From: Parapristionchus giblindavisi | Taxonomy: Eukaryota; Nematoda; Chromadorea; Rhabditida; Diplogasteridae | DNA: 64,000 nt | Assembly: GCA_943737045.1 (NCBI GenBank) | Contig: CALSFV010000035.1 | Coordinates: 186,001-250,000 of the forward strand | Direction of reading: 5' to 3' | In this document: in pieces, positions 11,039-24,116 of the stretch | Numbering within the stretch: position 1 is the first letter of the stretch | Layout: each line of letters starts with the position of its first letter | Notes under the pieces: model-generated | What the model saw: only the letters and a program-made list of their open reading frames with translations | What the model was told of the DNA's origin: nothing | Databases searched by the model: none | Translations under genes and position numbers: made by a program

Positions 11039-12010
11039 ACTTTTGCGATTTTTTCAAAATGTTTTTGAGATTTTTGTCGAAGTTTTGCGTCAGAATATAT
11101 TAATATATCGGCACTTTCGATGTTCCTTTTGAAGTTGAACTAGAGGTATTCAAATCAATATGAATGAATAACAGAGTTATACTACTTTTCATGAAGTTAT
11201 TTGCAATCTAACTCAAATACTACCATGTGTGTTTGCCACTGTAATTAGTGCTTTGATCTACAGATACTTGTACACTTCATCATCTGATTATTGATTGGAT
11301 AGGATGAAATGAGTGACAAGAACCTAGAGATAGCATAGCAAGATGAATTAATGATTGAGAGTGAGGAAAGATGGATACTGTATGAAGGAGTAGGCGGATG
11401 AGTGACAACTGTATGGGTGGTACTACTGTTTATATACGAAAATAGTAAGGAATGAAGGAGGAATCATGACTAAAGAAGGAGGAGCTCACAACAGATGGTC
11501 CATTCTTTTGTTGTAAGTGAGGGCGAAAAGGAAAATGAATAGATGATCATTTCTTGTAAGATACCTATGACACCTACTAATGCAATTTTGTATAATATCT
11601 TGTTTAGCGAAAGGCAACCAAACCCGCGTGAGGTTGGCCGCAAATACCAAATATTCTATATTTTTTTAAATTATCCTAGCCATCTCTGGATCCTCTGCAA
11701 TTATCCGAGAAAATCTTTCGCTTTTTACTAAAGATTTCCGTGCAGAGGATCAAACTATGAGTAATACTCATTTTTTTGGAATCCCCTCGAAAGAGCGGGA
11801 TAATAAATTTAAAAAAAGCATTTCAAAAAGGTTTAGAAATCATGACATTGTTTGACAGACAGACAATGAGACAATTTGTACATTATCAAAATTGGTCAAT
11901 AGAATAAGGCTCAAAGATCAAAGAACAAAGTTCATTTATCGATTTCTTCATCTATACGTTTAATTGTGGTGAGCGCTGAATAGTCCCCAACCTCACACAC
12001 AATCAATCTC

Positions 12011-12128
12011 GCTTACGACCATACCTCGTTGAAAACACGGCATCCCGTCCGATCTGCCAAGTTAAGCAACGGTGGGCCCAGTTAGTACTTGGATCGGAGA
12101 CGGCTTGGGAATCCTGGGTGTTGTAAGC
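12011..12128 (+). rRNA. 5S rRNA gene, unit 12
   Basis: Consensus sequence. The spacer has cassette B, the GGCGGATTAG marker (shared with units 16, 19, 24, 33 and 34), a shortened T run near 12862, and a private T-to-A change that breaks the inner stem of the nested inverted repeat. Confidence 0.96.
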
Positions 12129-13099
12129 ACTTTTGCGATTTTTTCAAAATGTTTTTGAGATTTTTGTCGAAGTTTTGCGTCAGAATATATTAATATATCG
12201 GCACTTTCGATGTTCCTTTTGAAGTTGAACTAGAGGTATTCAAATCAATATGAATGAATAACAGAGTTATACTACTTTTCATGAAGTTATTTGCAATCTA
12301 ACTCAAATACTACCATGTGTGTTTGCCACTGTAATTAGTGCTTTGATCTACAGATACTTGTACACTTCATCATCTGATTATTGATTGGATAGGATGAAAT
12401 GAGTGACAAGAACCTAGAGATAGCATAGCAAGATGAATTAATGATTGAGAGTGAGGAAAGATGGATACTGTATGAAGGAGTAGGCGGATTAGTGACAACT
12501 GTATGGGTGGTACTACTGTTTATATACGAAAATAGTAAGGAATGAAGGAGGAATCATGACTAAAGAAGGAGGAGCTCACAACAGATGGTCCATTCTTTTG
12601 TTGTAAGTGAGGGCGAAAAGGAAAATGAATAGATGATCATTTCTTGTAAGATACCTATGACACCTACTAATGCAATTTTTGATTATATCTGGAGTAGCGA
12701 AAGGCAACCAAACCCGCGTGAGGTTGGCCGCAAATACCAAATATTCTATATTTTTTAAAATTATCGTAGCCATCTCTGGATCCTCTGCAATTATCCGAGA
12801 AAATATTTCGCTTTTTACTAAAGATTTCCGTGCAGAGGATCAAACTATGAGTAATACTCATTTTTTGGAATCCCCTCGAAAGAGCGGGATAATAAATTTT
12901 AAAAAAGCATTTCAAAAAGGTTTAGAAATCATGACTTTGTTTGACAGACAGACAATGAGACAATTTGTACATTATCAAAATTGGTCAATAGAATAAGGCT
13001 CAAAGATCAAAGAACAAAGTTCATTTATCGATTTCTTCATCTATACGTTTAATTGTGGTGAGCGCTGAATAGTCCCCAACCTCACACACAATCAATCTC

Positions 13100-13217
13100 G
13101 CTTACGACCATACCTCGTTGAAAACACGGCATCCCGTCCGATCTGCCAAGTTAAGCAACGGTGGGCCCAGTTAGTACTTGGATCGGAGACGGCTTGGGAA
13201 TCCTGGGTGTTGTAAGC
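13100..13217 (+). rRNA. 5S rRNA gene, unit 13
   Basis: Consensus sequence. Spacer type B with the rare pair TTCCATAT and CATGTCATTG, both shared only with unit 36 about 25 kb away. Private changes are ATTTTTTTG near 13681 and AAAAAACAAAG near 14101. Confidence 0.96.
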
Positions 13218-14191
13218 ACTTTTGCGATTTTTTCAAAATGTTTTTGAGATTTTTGTCGAAGTTTTGCGTCAGAATATATTAATATATCGGCACTTTCGAT
13301 GTTCCTTTTGAAGTTGAACTAGAGGTATTCAAATCAATATGAATGAATAACAGAGTTATACTACTTTTCATGAAGTTATTTGCAATCTAACTCGAATACT
13401 ACCATGTGTGTTTGCCACTGTAATTAGTGCTTTGATCTACAGATACTTGTACACTTCATCATCTGATTATTGATTGGATAGGATGAAATGAGTGACAAGA
13501 ACCTAGAGATAGCATAGCAAGATGAATTAATGATTGAGAGTGAGGAAAGATGGATACTGTATGAAGGAGTAGGCGGATGAGTGACAACTGTATGGGTGGT
13601 ACTACTGTTTATATACGAAAATAGTAAGGAATGAAGGAGGAATCATGACTAAAGAAGGAGGAGCTCACAACAGATGGTCCATTTTTTTGTTGTAAGTGAG
13701 GGCGAAAAGGAAAATGAATAGATGATCATTTCTTGTAAGATACCTATGACACCTACTAATGCAATTTTTGATTATATCTGGAGTAGCGAAAGGCAACCAA
13801 ACCCGCGTGAGGTTGGCCGCAAATACCAAATATTCCATATTTTTTAAAATTATCGTAGCCATCTCTGGATCCTCTGCAATTATCCGAGAAAATCTTTCGC
13901 TTTTTACTAAAGATTTCCGTGCAGAGGATCAAACTATGAGTAATACTCATTTTTTTTGGAATCCCCTCGAAAGAGCGGGATAATAAATTTTAAAAAAAGC
14001 ATTTCAAAAAGGTTTAGAAATCATGTCATTGTTTGACAGACAGACAATGAGACAATTTGTACATTATCAAAATTGGTCAATAGAATAAGGCTCAAAGATC
14101 AAAAAACAAAGTTCATTTATCGATTTCTTCATCTATACGTTTAATTGTGGTGAGCGCTGAATAGTCCCCAACCTCACACACAATCAATCTC

Positions 14192-14309
14192 GCTTACGAC
14201 CATACCTCGTTGAAAACACGGCATCCCGTCCGATCTGCCAAGTTAAGCAACGGTGGGCCCAGTTAGTACTTGGATCGGAGACGGCTTGGGAATCCTGGGT
14301 GTTGTAAGC
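14192..14309 (+). rRNA. 5S rRNA gene, unit 14
   Basis: Consensus sequence, 1092 bp after unit 13. Spacer type B with the TTGATGTAC marker (also in units 17, 20, 22, 25 and 35) and ACATCATC. Confidence 0.96.
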
Positions 14310-15282
14310 ACTTTTGCGATTTTTTCAAAATGTTTTTGAGATTTTTGTCGAAGTTTTGCGTCAGAATATATTAATATATCGGCACTTTCGATGTTCCTTT
14401 TGAAGTTGAACTAGAGGTATTCAAATCAATATGAATGAATAACAGAGTTATACTACTTTTCATGAAGTTATTTGCAATCTAACTCGAATACTACCATGTG
14501 TGTTTGCCACTGTAATTAGTGCTTTGATGTACAGATACTTGTACACTTCATCATCTGATTATTGATTGGATAGGATGAAATGAGTGACAAGAACCTAGAG
14601 ATAGCATAGCAAGATGAATTAATGATTGAGAGTGAGGAAAGATGGATACTGTATGAAGGAGTAGGCGGATGAGTGACAACTGTATGGGTGGTACTACTGT
14701 TTATATACGAAAATAGTAAGGAATGAAGGAGGAATCATGACTAAAGAAGGAGGAGCTCACAACAGATGGTCCATTCTTTTGTTGTAAGTGAGGGCGAAAA
14801 GGAAAATGAATAGATGATCATTTCTTGTAAGATACCTATGACACCTACTAATGCAATTTTTGATTATATCTGGAGTAGCGAAAGGCAACCAAACCCGCGT
14901 GAGGTTGGCCGCAAATACCAAATATTCTATATTTTTTTAAAATTATCGTAGCCATCTCTGGATCCTCTGCAATTATCCGAGAAAATCTTTCGCTTTTTAC
15001 TAAAGATTTCCGTGCAGAGGATCAAACTATGAGTAATACTCATTTTTTTGGAATCCCCTCGAAAGAGCGGGATAATAAATTTAAAAAAAGCATTTCAAAA
15101 AGGTTTAGAAATCATGACATTGTTTGACAGACAGACAATGAGACAATTTGTACATCATCAAAATTGGTCAATAGAATAAGGCTCAAAGATCAAAGAACAA
15201 AGTTCATTTATCGATTTCTTCATCTATACGTTTAATTGTGGTGAGCGCTGAATAGTCCCCAACCTCACACACAATCAATCTC

Positions 15283-15400
15283 GCTTACGACCATACCTCG
15301 TTGAAAACACGGCATCCCGTCCGATCTGCCAAGTTAAGCAACGGTGGGCCCAGTTAGTACTTGGATCGGAGACGGCTTGGGAATCCTGGGTGTTGAAAGC
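15283..15400 (+). rRNA. 5S rRNA gene, unit 15 (variant T114A, helix I)
   Basis: One substitution at 15396, T114 to A. Base 114 normally pairs with A5, so helix I gains an A-A mismatch in the middle. The internal promoter and terminator are intact, so it is probably transcribed, but the product may fold or bind its protein partners less well. The spacer has cassette B with the C SNP (recombinant type) and a private ATGAATTTA change near 15555. Confidence 0.92.
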
Positions 15401-16372
15401 ACTTTTGCGATTTTTTCAAAATGTTTTTGAGATTTTTGTCGAAGTTTTGCGTCAGAATATATTAATATATCGGCACTTTCGATGTTCCTTTTGAAGTTGA
15501 ACTAGAGGTATTCAAATCAATATGAATGAATAACAGAGTTATACTACTTTTCATGAATTTATTTGCAATCTAACTCAAATACTACCATGTGTGTTTGCCA
15601 CTGTAATTAGTGCTTTGATCTACAGATACTTGTACACTTCATCATCTGATTATTGATTGGATAGGATGAAATGAGTGACAAGAACCTAGAGATAGCATAG
15701 CAAGATGAATTAATGATTGAGAGTGAGGAAAGATGGATACTGTATGAAGGAGTAGGCGGATGAGTGACAACTGTATGGGTGGTACTACTGTTTATATACG
15801 AAAATAGTAAGGAATGAAGGAGGAATCATGACTAAAGAAGGAGGAGCTCACAACAGATGGTCCATTCTTTTGTTGTAAGTGAGGGCGAAAAGGAAAATGA
15901 ATAGATGATCATTTCTTGTAAGATACCTATGACACCTACTAATGCAATTTTTGATTATATCTGGAGTAGCGAAAGGCAACCAAACCCGCGTGAGGTTGGC
16001 CGCAAATACCAAATATTCTATATTTTTTAAAATTATCCTAGCCATCTCTGGATCCTCTGCAATTATCCGAGAAAATCTTTCGCTTTTTACTAAAGATTTC
16101 CGTGCAGAGGATCAAACTATGAGTAATACTCATTTTTTTGGAATCCCCTCGAAAGAGCGGGATAATAAATTTAAAAAAAGCATTTCAAAAAGGTTTAGAA
16201 ATCATGACATTGTTTGACAGACAGACAATGAGACAATTTGTACATTATCAAAATTGGTCAATAGAATAAGGCTCAAAGATCAAAGAACAAAGTTCATTTA
16301 TCGATTTCTTCATCTATACGTTTAATTGTGGTGAGCGCTGAATAGTCCCCAACCTCACACACAATCAATCTC

Positions 16373-16490
16373 GCTTACGACCATACCTCGTTGAAAACAC
16401 GGCATCCCGTCCGATCTGCCAAGTTAAGCAACGATGGGCCCAGTTAGTACTTGGATCGGAGACGGCTTGGGAATCCTGGGTGTTGTAAGC
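16373..16490 (+). rRNA. 5S rRNA gene, unit 16 (variant G62A)
   Basis: One substitution at 16434, G62 to A, at the end of helix II and within the A-box region. Replacing a possible U-G pair with U-A could be neutral. Its spacer (GGCGGATTAG, cassette B, short T run, CATGACTTTG) matches that of unit 19, its counterpart in the three-unit duplication. Confidence 0.93.
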
Positions 16491-17461
16491 ACTTTTGCGA
16501 TTTTTTCAAAATGTTTTTGAGATTTTTGTCGAAGTTTTGCGTCAGAATATATTAATATATCGGCACTTTCGATGTTCCTTTTGAAGTTGAACTAGAGGTA
16601 TTCAAATCAATATGAATGAATAACAGAGTTATACTACTTTTCATGAAGTTATTTGCAATCTAACTCAAATACTACCATGTGTGTTTGCCACTGTAATTAG
16701 TGCTTTGATCTACAGATACTTGTACACTTCATCATCTGATTATTGATTGGATAGGATGAAATGAGTGACAAGAACCTAGAGATAGCATAGCAAGATGAAT
16801 TAATGATTGAGAGTGAGGAAAGATGGATACTGTATGAAGGAGTAGGCGGATTAGTGACAACTGTATGGGTGGTACTACTGTTTATATACGAAAATAGTAA
16901 GGAATGAAGGAGGAATCATGACTAAAGAAGGAGGAGCTCACAACAGATGGTCCATTCTTTTGTTGTAAGTGAGGGCGAAAAGGAAAATGAATAGATGATC
17001 ATTTCTTGTAAGATACCTATGACACCTACTAATGCAATTTTTGATTATATCTGGAGTAGCGAAAGGCAACCAAACCCGCGTGAGGTTGGCCGCAAATACC
17101 AAATATTCTATATTTTTTAAAATTATCGTAGCCATCTCTGGATCCTCTGCAATTATCCGAGAAAATCTTTCGCTTTTTACTAAAGATTTCCGTGCAGAGG
17201 ATCAAACTATGAGTAATACTCATTTTTTGGAATCCCCTCGAAAGAGCGGGATAATAAATTTTAAAAAAGCATTTCAAAAAGGTTTAGAAATCATGACTTT
17301 GTTTGACAGACAGACAATGAGACAATTTGTACATTATCAAAATTGGTCAATAGAATAAGGCTCAAAGATCAAAGAACAAAGTTCATTTATCGATTTCTTC
17401 ATCTATACGTTTAATTGTGGTGAGCGCTGAATAGTCCCCAACCTCACACACAATCAATCTC

Positions 17462-17579
17462 GCTTACGACCATACCTCGTTGAAAACACGGCATCCCGTC
17501 CGATCTGCCAAGTTAAGCAACGGTGGGCCCAGTTAGTACTTGGATCGGAGACGGCTTGGGAATCCTGGGTGTTGTAAGC
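17462..17579 (+). rRNA. 5S rRNA gene, unit 17
   Basis: Consensus sequence. The spacer carries four linked markers: TTGATGTAC, the GGAGGAGCG form of cassette B, ATTAACCGAG and CGATTCCTTC. The same set occurs after units 20 and 22. Confidence 0.96.
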
Positions 17580-18551
17580 ACTTTTGCGATTTTTTCAAAA
17601 TGTTTTTGAGATTTTTGTCGAAGTTTTGCGTCAGAATATATTAATATATCGGCACTTTCGATGTTCCTTTTGAAGTTGAACTAGAGGTATTCAAATCAAT
17701 ATGAATGAATAACAGAGTTATACTACTTTTCATGAAGTTATTTGCAATCTAACTCGAATACTACCATGTGTGTTTGCCACTGTAATTAGTGCTTTGATGT
17801 ACAGATACTTGTACACTTCATCATCTGATTATTGATTGGATAGGATGAAATGAGTGACAAGAACCTAGAGATAGCATAGCAAGATGAATTAATGATTGAG
17901 AGTGAGGAAAGATGGATACTGTATGAAGGAGTAGGCGGATGAGTGACAACTGTATGGGTGGTACTACTGTTTATATACGAAAATAGTAAGGAATGAAGGA
18001 GGAATCATGACTAAAGAAGGAGGAGCTCACAACAGATGGTCCATTCTTTTGTTGTAAGTGAGGGCGAAAAGGAAAATGAATAGATGATCATTTCTTGTAA
18101 GATACCTATGACACCTACTAATGCAATTTTTGATTATATCTGGAGGAGCGAAAGGCAACCAAACCCGCGTGAGGTTGGCCGCAAATACCAAATATTCTAT
18201 ATTTTTTTAAATTATCGTAGCCATCTCTGGATCCTCTGCAATTAACCGAGAAAATCTTTCGCTTTTTACTAAAGATTTCCGTGCAGAGGATCAAACTATG
18301 AGTAATACTCATTTTTTTGGAATCCCCTCGAAAGAGCGGGATAATAAATTTAAAAAAAGCATTTCAAAAAGGTTTAGAAATCATGACATTGTTTGACAGA
18401 CAGACAATGAGACAATTTGTACATTATCAAAATTGGTCAATAGAATAAGGCTCAAAGATCAAAGAACAAAGTTCATTTATCGATTCCTTCATCTATACGT
18501 TTAATTGTGGTGAGCGCTGAATAGTCCCCAACCTCACACACAATCAATCTC

Positions 18552-18669
18552 GCTTACGACCATACCTCGTTGAAAACACGGCATCCCGTCCGATCTGCCA
18601 AGTTAAGCAACGGTGGGCCCAGTTAGTACTTGGATCGGAGACGGCTTGGGAATCCTGGGTGTTGTAAGC
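18552..18669 (+). rRNA. 5S rRNA gene, unit 18 (altered backup terminator)
   Basis: Consensus gene. The first TTTT terminator is intact, but the second run has a C at 18681 (GATCTTTTC). The spacer has cassette B, the short T run and CATGACTTTG. Matches unit 21. Confidence 0.96.
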
Positions 18670-19640
18670 ACTTTTGCGATCTTTTCAAAATGTTTTTGAG
18701 ATTTTTGTCGAAGTTTTGCGTCAGAATATATTAATATATCGGCACTTTCGATGTTCCTTTTGAAGTTGAACTAGAGGTATTCAAATCAATATGAATGAAT
18801 AACAGAGTTATACTACTTTTCATGAAGTTATTTGCAATCTAACTCAAATACTACCATGTGTGTTTGCCACTGTAATTAGTGCTTTGATCTACAGATACTT
18901 GTACACTTCATCATCTGATTATTGATTGGATAGGATGAAATGAGTGACAAGAACCTAGAGATAGCATAGCAAGATGAATTAATGATTGAGAGTGAGGAAA
19001 GATGGATACTGTATGAAGGAGTAGGCGGATGAGTGACAACTGTATGGGTGGTACTACTGTTTATATACGAAAATAGTAAGGAATGAAGGAGGAATCATGA
19101 CTAAAGAAGGAGGAGCTCACAACAGATGGTCCATTCTTTTGTTGTAAGTGAGGGCGAAAAGGAAAATGAATAGATGATCATTTCTTGTAAGATACCTATG
19201 ACACCTACTAATGCAATTTTTGATTATATCTGGAGTAGCGAAAGGCAACCAAACCCGCGTGAGGTTGGCCGCAAATACCAAATATTCTATATTTTTTAAA
19301 ATTATCGTAGCCATCTCTGGATCCTCTGCAATTATCCGAGAAAATCTTTCGCTTTTTACTAAAGATTTCCGTGCAGAGGATCAAACTATGAGTAATACTC
19401 ATTTTTTGGAATCCCCTCGAAAGAGCGGGATAATAAATTTTAAAAAAGCATTTCAAAAAGGTTTAGAAATCATGACTTTGTTTGACAGACAGACAATGAG
19501 ACAATTTGTACATTATCAAAATTGGTCAATAGAATAAGGCTCAAAGATCAAAGAACAAAGTTCATTTATCGATTTCTTCATCTATACGTTTAATTGTGGT
19601 GAGCGCTGAATAGTCCCCAACCTCACACACAATCAATCTC

Positions 19641-19758
19641 GCTTACGACCATACCTCGTTGAAAACACGGCATCCCGTCCGATCTGCCAAGTTAAGCAAC
19701 GGTGGGCCCAGTTAGTACTTGGATCGGAGACGGCTTGGGAATCCTGGGTGTTGTAAGC
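19641..19758 (+). rRNA. 5S rRNA gene, unit 19
   Basis: Consensus gene. Spacer as in unit 16 (GGCGGATTAG, cassette B, CATGACTTTG). First unit of the second copy of a three-unit block. Confidence 0.96.
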
Positions 19759-20729
19759 ACTTTTGCGATTTTTTCAAAATGTTTTTGAGATTTTTGTCGA
19801 AGTTTTGCGTCAGAATATATTAATATATCGGCACTTTCGATGTTCCTTTTGAAGTTGAACTAGAGGTATTCAAATCAATATGAATGAATAACAGAGTTAT
19901 ACTACTTTTCATGAAGTTATTTGCAATCTAACTCAAATACTACCATGTGTGTTTGCCACTGTAATTAGTGCTTTGATCTACAGATACTTGTACACTTCAT
20001 CATCTGATTATTGATTGGATAGGATGAAATGAGTGACAAGAACCTAGAGATAGCATAGCAAGATGAATTAATGATTGAGAGTGAGGAAAGATGGATACTG
20101 TATGAAGGAGTAGGCGGATTAGTGACAACTGTATGGGTGGTACTACTGTTTATATACGAAAATAGTAAGGAATGAAGGAGGAATCATGACTAAAGAAGGA
20201 GGAGCTCACAACAGATGGTCCATTCTTTTGTTGTAAGTGAGGGCGAAAAGGAAAATGAATAGATGATCATTTCTTGTAAGATACCTATGACACCTACTAA
20301 TGCAATTTTTGATTATATCTGGAGTAGCGAAAGGCAACCAAACCCGCGTGAGGTTGGCCGCAAATACCAAATATTCTATATTTTTTAAAATTATCGTAGC
20401 CATCTCTGGATCCTCTGCAATTATCCGAGAAAATCTTTCGCTTTTTACTAAAGATTTCCGTGCAGAGGATCAAACTATGAGTAATACTCATTTTTTGGAA
20501 TCCCCTCGAAAGAGCGGGATAATAAATTTTAAAAAAGCATTTCAAAAAGGTTTAGAAATCATGACTTTGTTTGACAGACAGACAATGAGACAATTTGTAC
20601 ATTATCAAAATTGGTCAATAGAATAAGGCTCAAAGATCAAAGAACAAAGTTCATTTATCGATTTCTTCATCTATACGTTTAATTGTGGTGAGCGCTGAAT
20701 AGTCCCCAACCTCACACACAATCAATCTC

Positions 20730-20847
20730 GCTTACGACCATACCTCGTTGAAAACACGGCATCCCGTCCGATCTGCCAAGTTAAGCAACGGTGGGCCCAG
20801 TTAGTACTTGGATCGGAGACGGCTTGGGAATCCTGGGTGTTGTAAGC
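20730..20847 (+). rRNA. 5S rRNA gene, unit 20
   Basis: Consensus gene. Spacer has the same four-marker set as units 17 and 22. Confidence 0.96.
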
Positions 20848-21819
20848 ACTTTTGCGATTTTTTCAAAATGTTTTTGAGATTTTTGTCGAAGTTTTGCGTC
20901 AGAATATATTAATATATCGGCACTTTCGATGTTCCTTTTGAAGTTGAACTAGAGGTATTCAAATCAATATGAATGAATAACAGAGTTATACTACTTTTCA
21001 TGAAGTTATTTGCAATCTAACTCGAATACTACCATGTGTGTTTGCCACTGTAATTAGTGCTTTGATGTACAGATACTTGTACACTTCATCATCTGATTAT
21101 TGATTGGATAGGATGAAATGAGTGACAAGAACCTAGAGATAGCATAGCAAGATGAATTAATGATTGAGAGTGAGGAAAGATGGATACTGTATGAAGGAGT
21201 AGGCGGATGAGTGACAACTGTATGGGTGGTACTACTGTTTATATACGAAAATAGTAAGGAATGAAGGAGGAATCATGACTAAAGAAGGAGGAGCTCACAA
21301 CAGATGGTCCATTCTTTTGTTGTAAGTGAGGGCGAAAAGGAAAATGAATAGATGATCATTTCTTGTAAGATACCTATGACACCTACTAATGCAATTTTTG
21401 ATTATATCTGGAGGAGCGAAAGGCAACCAAACCCGCGTGAGGTTGGCCGCAAATACCAAATATTCTATATTTTTTTAAATTATCGTAGCCATCTCTGGAT
21501 CCTCTGCAATTAACCGAGAAAATCTTTCGCTTTTTACTAAAGATTTCCGTGCAGAGGATCAAACTATGAGTAATACTCATTTTTTTGGAATCCCCTCGAA
21601 AGAGCGGGATAATAAATTTAAAAAAAGCATTTCAAAAAGGTTTAGAAATCATGACATTGTTTGACAGACAGACAATGAGACAATTTGTACATTATCAAAA
21701 TTGGTCAATAGAATAAGGCTCAAAGATCAAAGAACAAAGTTCATTTATCGATTCCTTCATCTATACGTTTAATTGTGGTGAGCGCTGAATAGTCCCCAAC
21801 CTCACACACAATCAATCTC

Positions 21820-21937
21820 GCTTACGACCATACCTCGTTGAAAACACGGCATCCCGTCCGATCTGCCAAGTTAAGCAACGGTGGGCCCAGTTAGTACTTG
21901 GATCGGAGACGGCTTGGGAATCCTGGGTGTTGTAAGC
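21820..21937 (+). rRNA. 5S rRNA gene, unit 21 (altered backup terminator)
   Basis: Consensus gene followed by TTTT and then GATCTTTTC, as in units 18 and 23. Spacer type B with the short T run and CATGACTTTG. Confidence 0.96.
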
Positions 21938-22908
21938 ACTTTTGCGATCTTTTCAAAATGTTTTTGAGATTTTTGTCGAAGTTTTGCGTCAGAATATATT
22001 AATATATCGGCACTTTCGATGTTCCTTTTGAAGTTGAACTAGAGGTATTCAAATCAATATGAATGAATAACAGAGTTATACTACTTTTCATGAAGTTATT
22101 TGCAATCTAACTCAAATACTACCATGTGTGTTTGCCACTGTAATTAGTGCTTTGATCTACAGATACTTGTACACTTCATCATCTGATTATTGATTGGATA
22201 GGATGAAATGAGTGACAAGAACCTAGAGATAGCATAGCAAGATGAATTAATGATTGAGAGTGAGGAAAGATGGATACTGTATGAAGGAGTAGGCGGATGA
22301 GTGACAACTGTATGGGTGGTACTACTGTTTATATACGAAAATAGTAAGGAATGAAGGAGGAATCATGACTAAAGAAGGAGGAGCTCACAACAGATGGTCC
22401 ATTCTTTTGTTGTAAGTGAGGGCGAAAAGGAAAATGAATAGATGATCATTTCTTGTAAGATACCTATGACACCTACTAATGCAATTTTTGATTATATCTG
22501 GAGTAGCGAAAGGCAACCAAACCCGCGTGAGGTTGGCCGCAAATACCAAATATTCTATATTTTTTAAAATTATCGTAGCCATCTCTGGATCCTCTGCAAT
22601 TATCCGAGAAAATCTTTCGCTTTTTACTAAAGATTTCCGTGCAGAGGATCAAACTATGAGTAATACTCATTTTTTGGAATCCCCTCGAAAGAGCGGGATA
22701 ATAAATTTTAAAAAAGCATTTCAAAAAGGTTTAGAAATCATGACTTTGTTTGACAGACAGACAATGAGACAATTTGTACATTATCAAAATTGGTCAATAG
22801 AATAAGGCTCAAAGATCAAAGAACAAAGTTCATTTATCGATTTCTTCATCTATACGTTTAATTGTGGTGAGCGCTGAATAGTCCCCAACCTCACACACAA
22901 TCAATCTC

Positions 22909-23026
22909 GCTTACGACCATACCTCGTTGAAAACACGGCATCCCGTCCGATCTGCCAAGTTAAGCAACGGTGGGCCCAGTTAGTACTTGGATCGGAGACG
23001 GCTTGGGAATCCTGGGTGTTGTAAGC
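22909..23026 (+). rRNA. 5S rRNA gene, unit 22
   Basis: Consensus gene. Four-marker spacer as in units 17 and 20, so units 22-23 look like a partial copy of units 20-21. Confidence 0.96.
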
Positions 23027-23998
23027 ACTTTTGCGATTTTTTCAAAATGTTTTTGAGATTTTTGTCGAAGTTTTGCGTCAGAATATATTAATATATCGGC
23101 ACTTTCGATGTTCCTTTTGAAGTTGAACTAGAGGTATTCAAATCAATATGAATGAATAACAGAGTTATACTACTTTTCATGAAGTTATTTGCAATCTAAC
23201 TCGAATACTACCATGTGTGTTTGCCACTGTAATTAGTGCTTTGATGTACAGATACTTGTACACTTCATCATCTGATTATTGATTGGATAGGATGAAATGA
23301 GTGACAAGAACCTAGAGATAGCATAGCAAGATGAATTAATGATTGAGAGTGAGGAAAGATGGATACTGTATGAAGGAGTAGGCGGATGAGTGACAACTGT
23401 ATGGGTGGTACTACTGTTTATATACGAAAATAGTAAGGAATGAAGGAGGAATCATGACTAAAGAAGGAGGAGCTCACAACAGATGGTCCATTCTTTTGTT
23501 GTAAGTGAGGGCGAAAAGGAAAATGAATAGATGATCATTTCTTGTAAGATACCTATGACACCTACTAATGCAATTTTTGATTATATCTGGAGGAGCGAAA
23601 GGCAACCAAACCCGCGTGAGGTTGGCCGCAAATACCAAATATTCTATATTTTTTTAAATTATCGTAGCCATCTCTGGATCCTCTGCAATTAACCGAGAAA
23701 ATCTTTCGCTTTTTACTAAAGATTTCCGTGCAGAGGATCAAACTATGAGTAATACTCATTTTTTTGGAATCCCCTCGAAAGAGCGGGATAATAAATTTAA
23801 AAAAAGCATTTCAAAAAGGTTTAGAAATCATGACATTGTTTGACAGACAGACAATGAGACAATTTGTACATTATCAAAATTGGTCAATAGAATAAGGCTC
23901 AAAGATCAAAGAACAAAGTTCATTTATCGATTCCTTCATCTATACGTTTAATTGTGGTGAGCGCTGAATAGTCCCCAACCTCACACACAATCAATCTC

Positions 23999-24116
23999 GC
24001 TTACGACCATACCTCGTTGAAAACACGGCATCCCGTCCGATCTGCCAAGTTAAGCAACGGTGGGCCCAGTTAGTACTTGGATCGGAGACGGCTTGGGAAT
24101 CCTGGGTGTTGTAAGC
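23999..24116 (+). rRNA. 5S rRNA gene, unit 23 (altered backup terminator)
   Basis: Consensus gene followed by TTTT and GATCTTTTC. Further downstream the spacer differs from units 18 and 21 (longer T run, CATGACATTG, and a private CAAAGAACAAAG near 24995), so the copied tract ended within this unit or was later converted. Confidence 0.96.
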
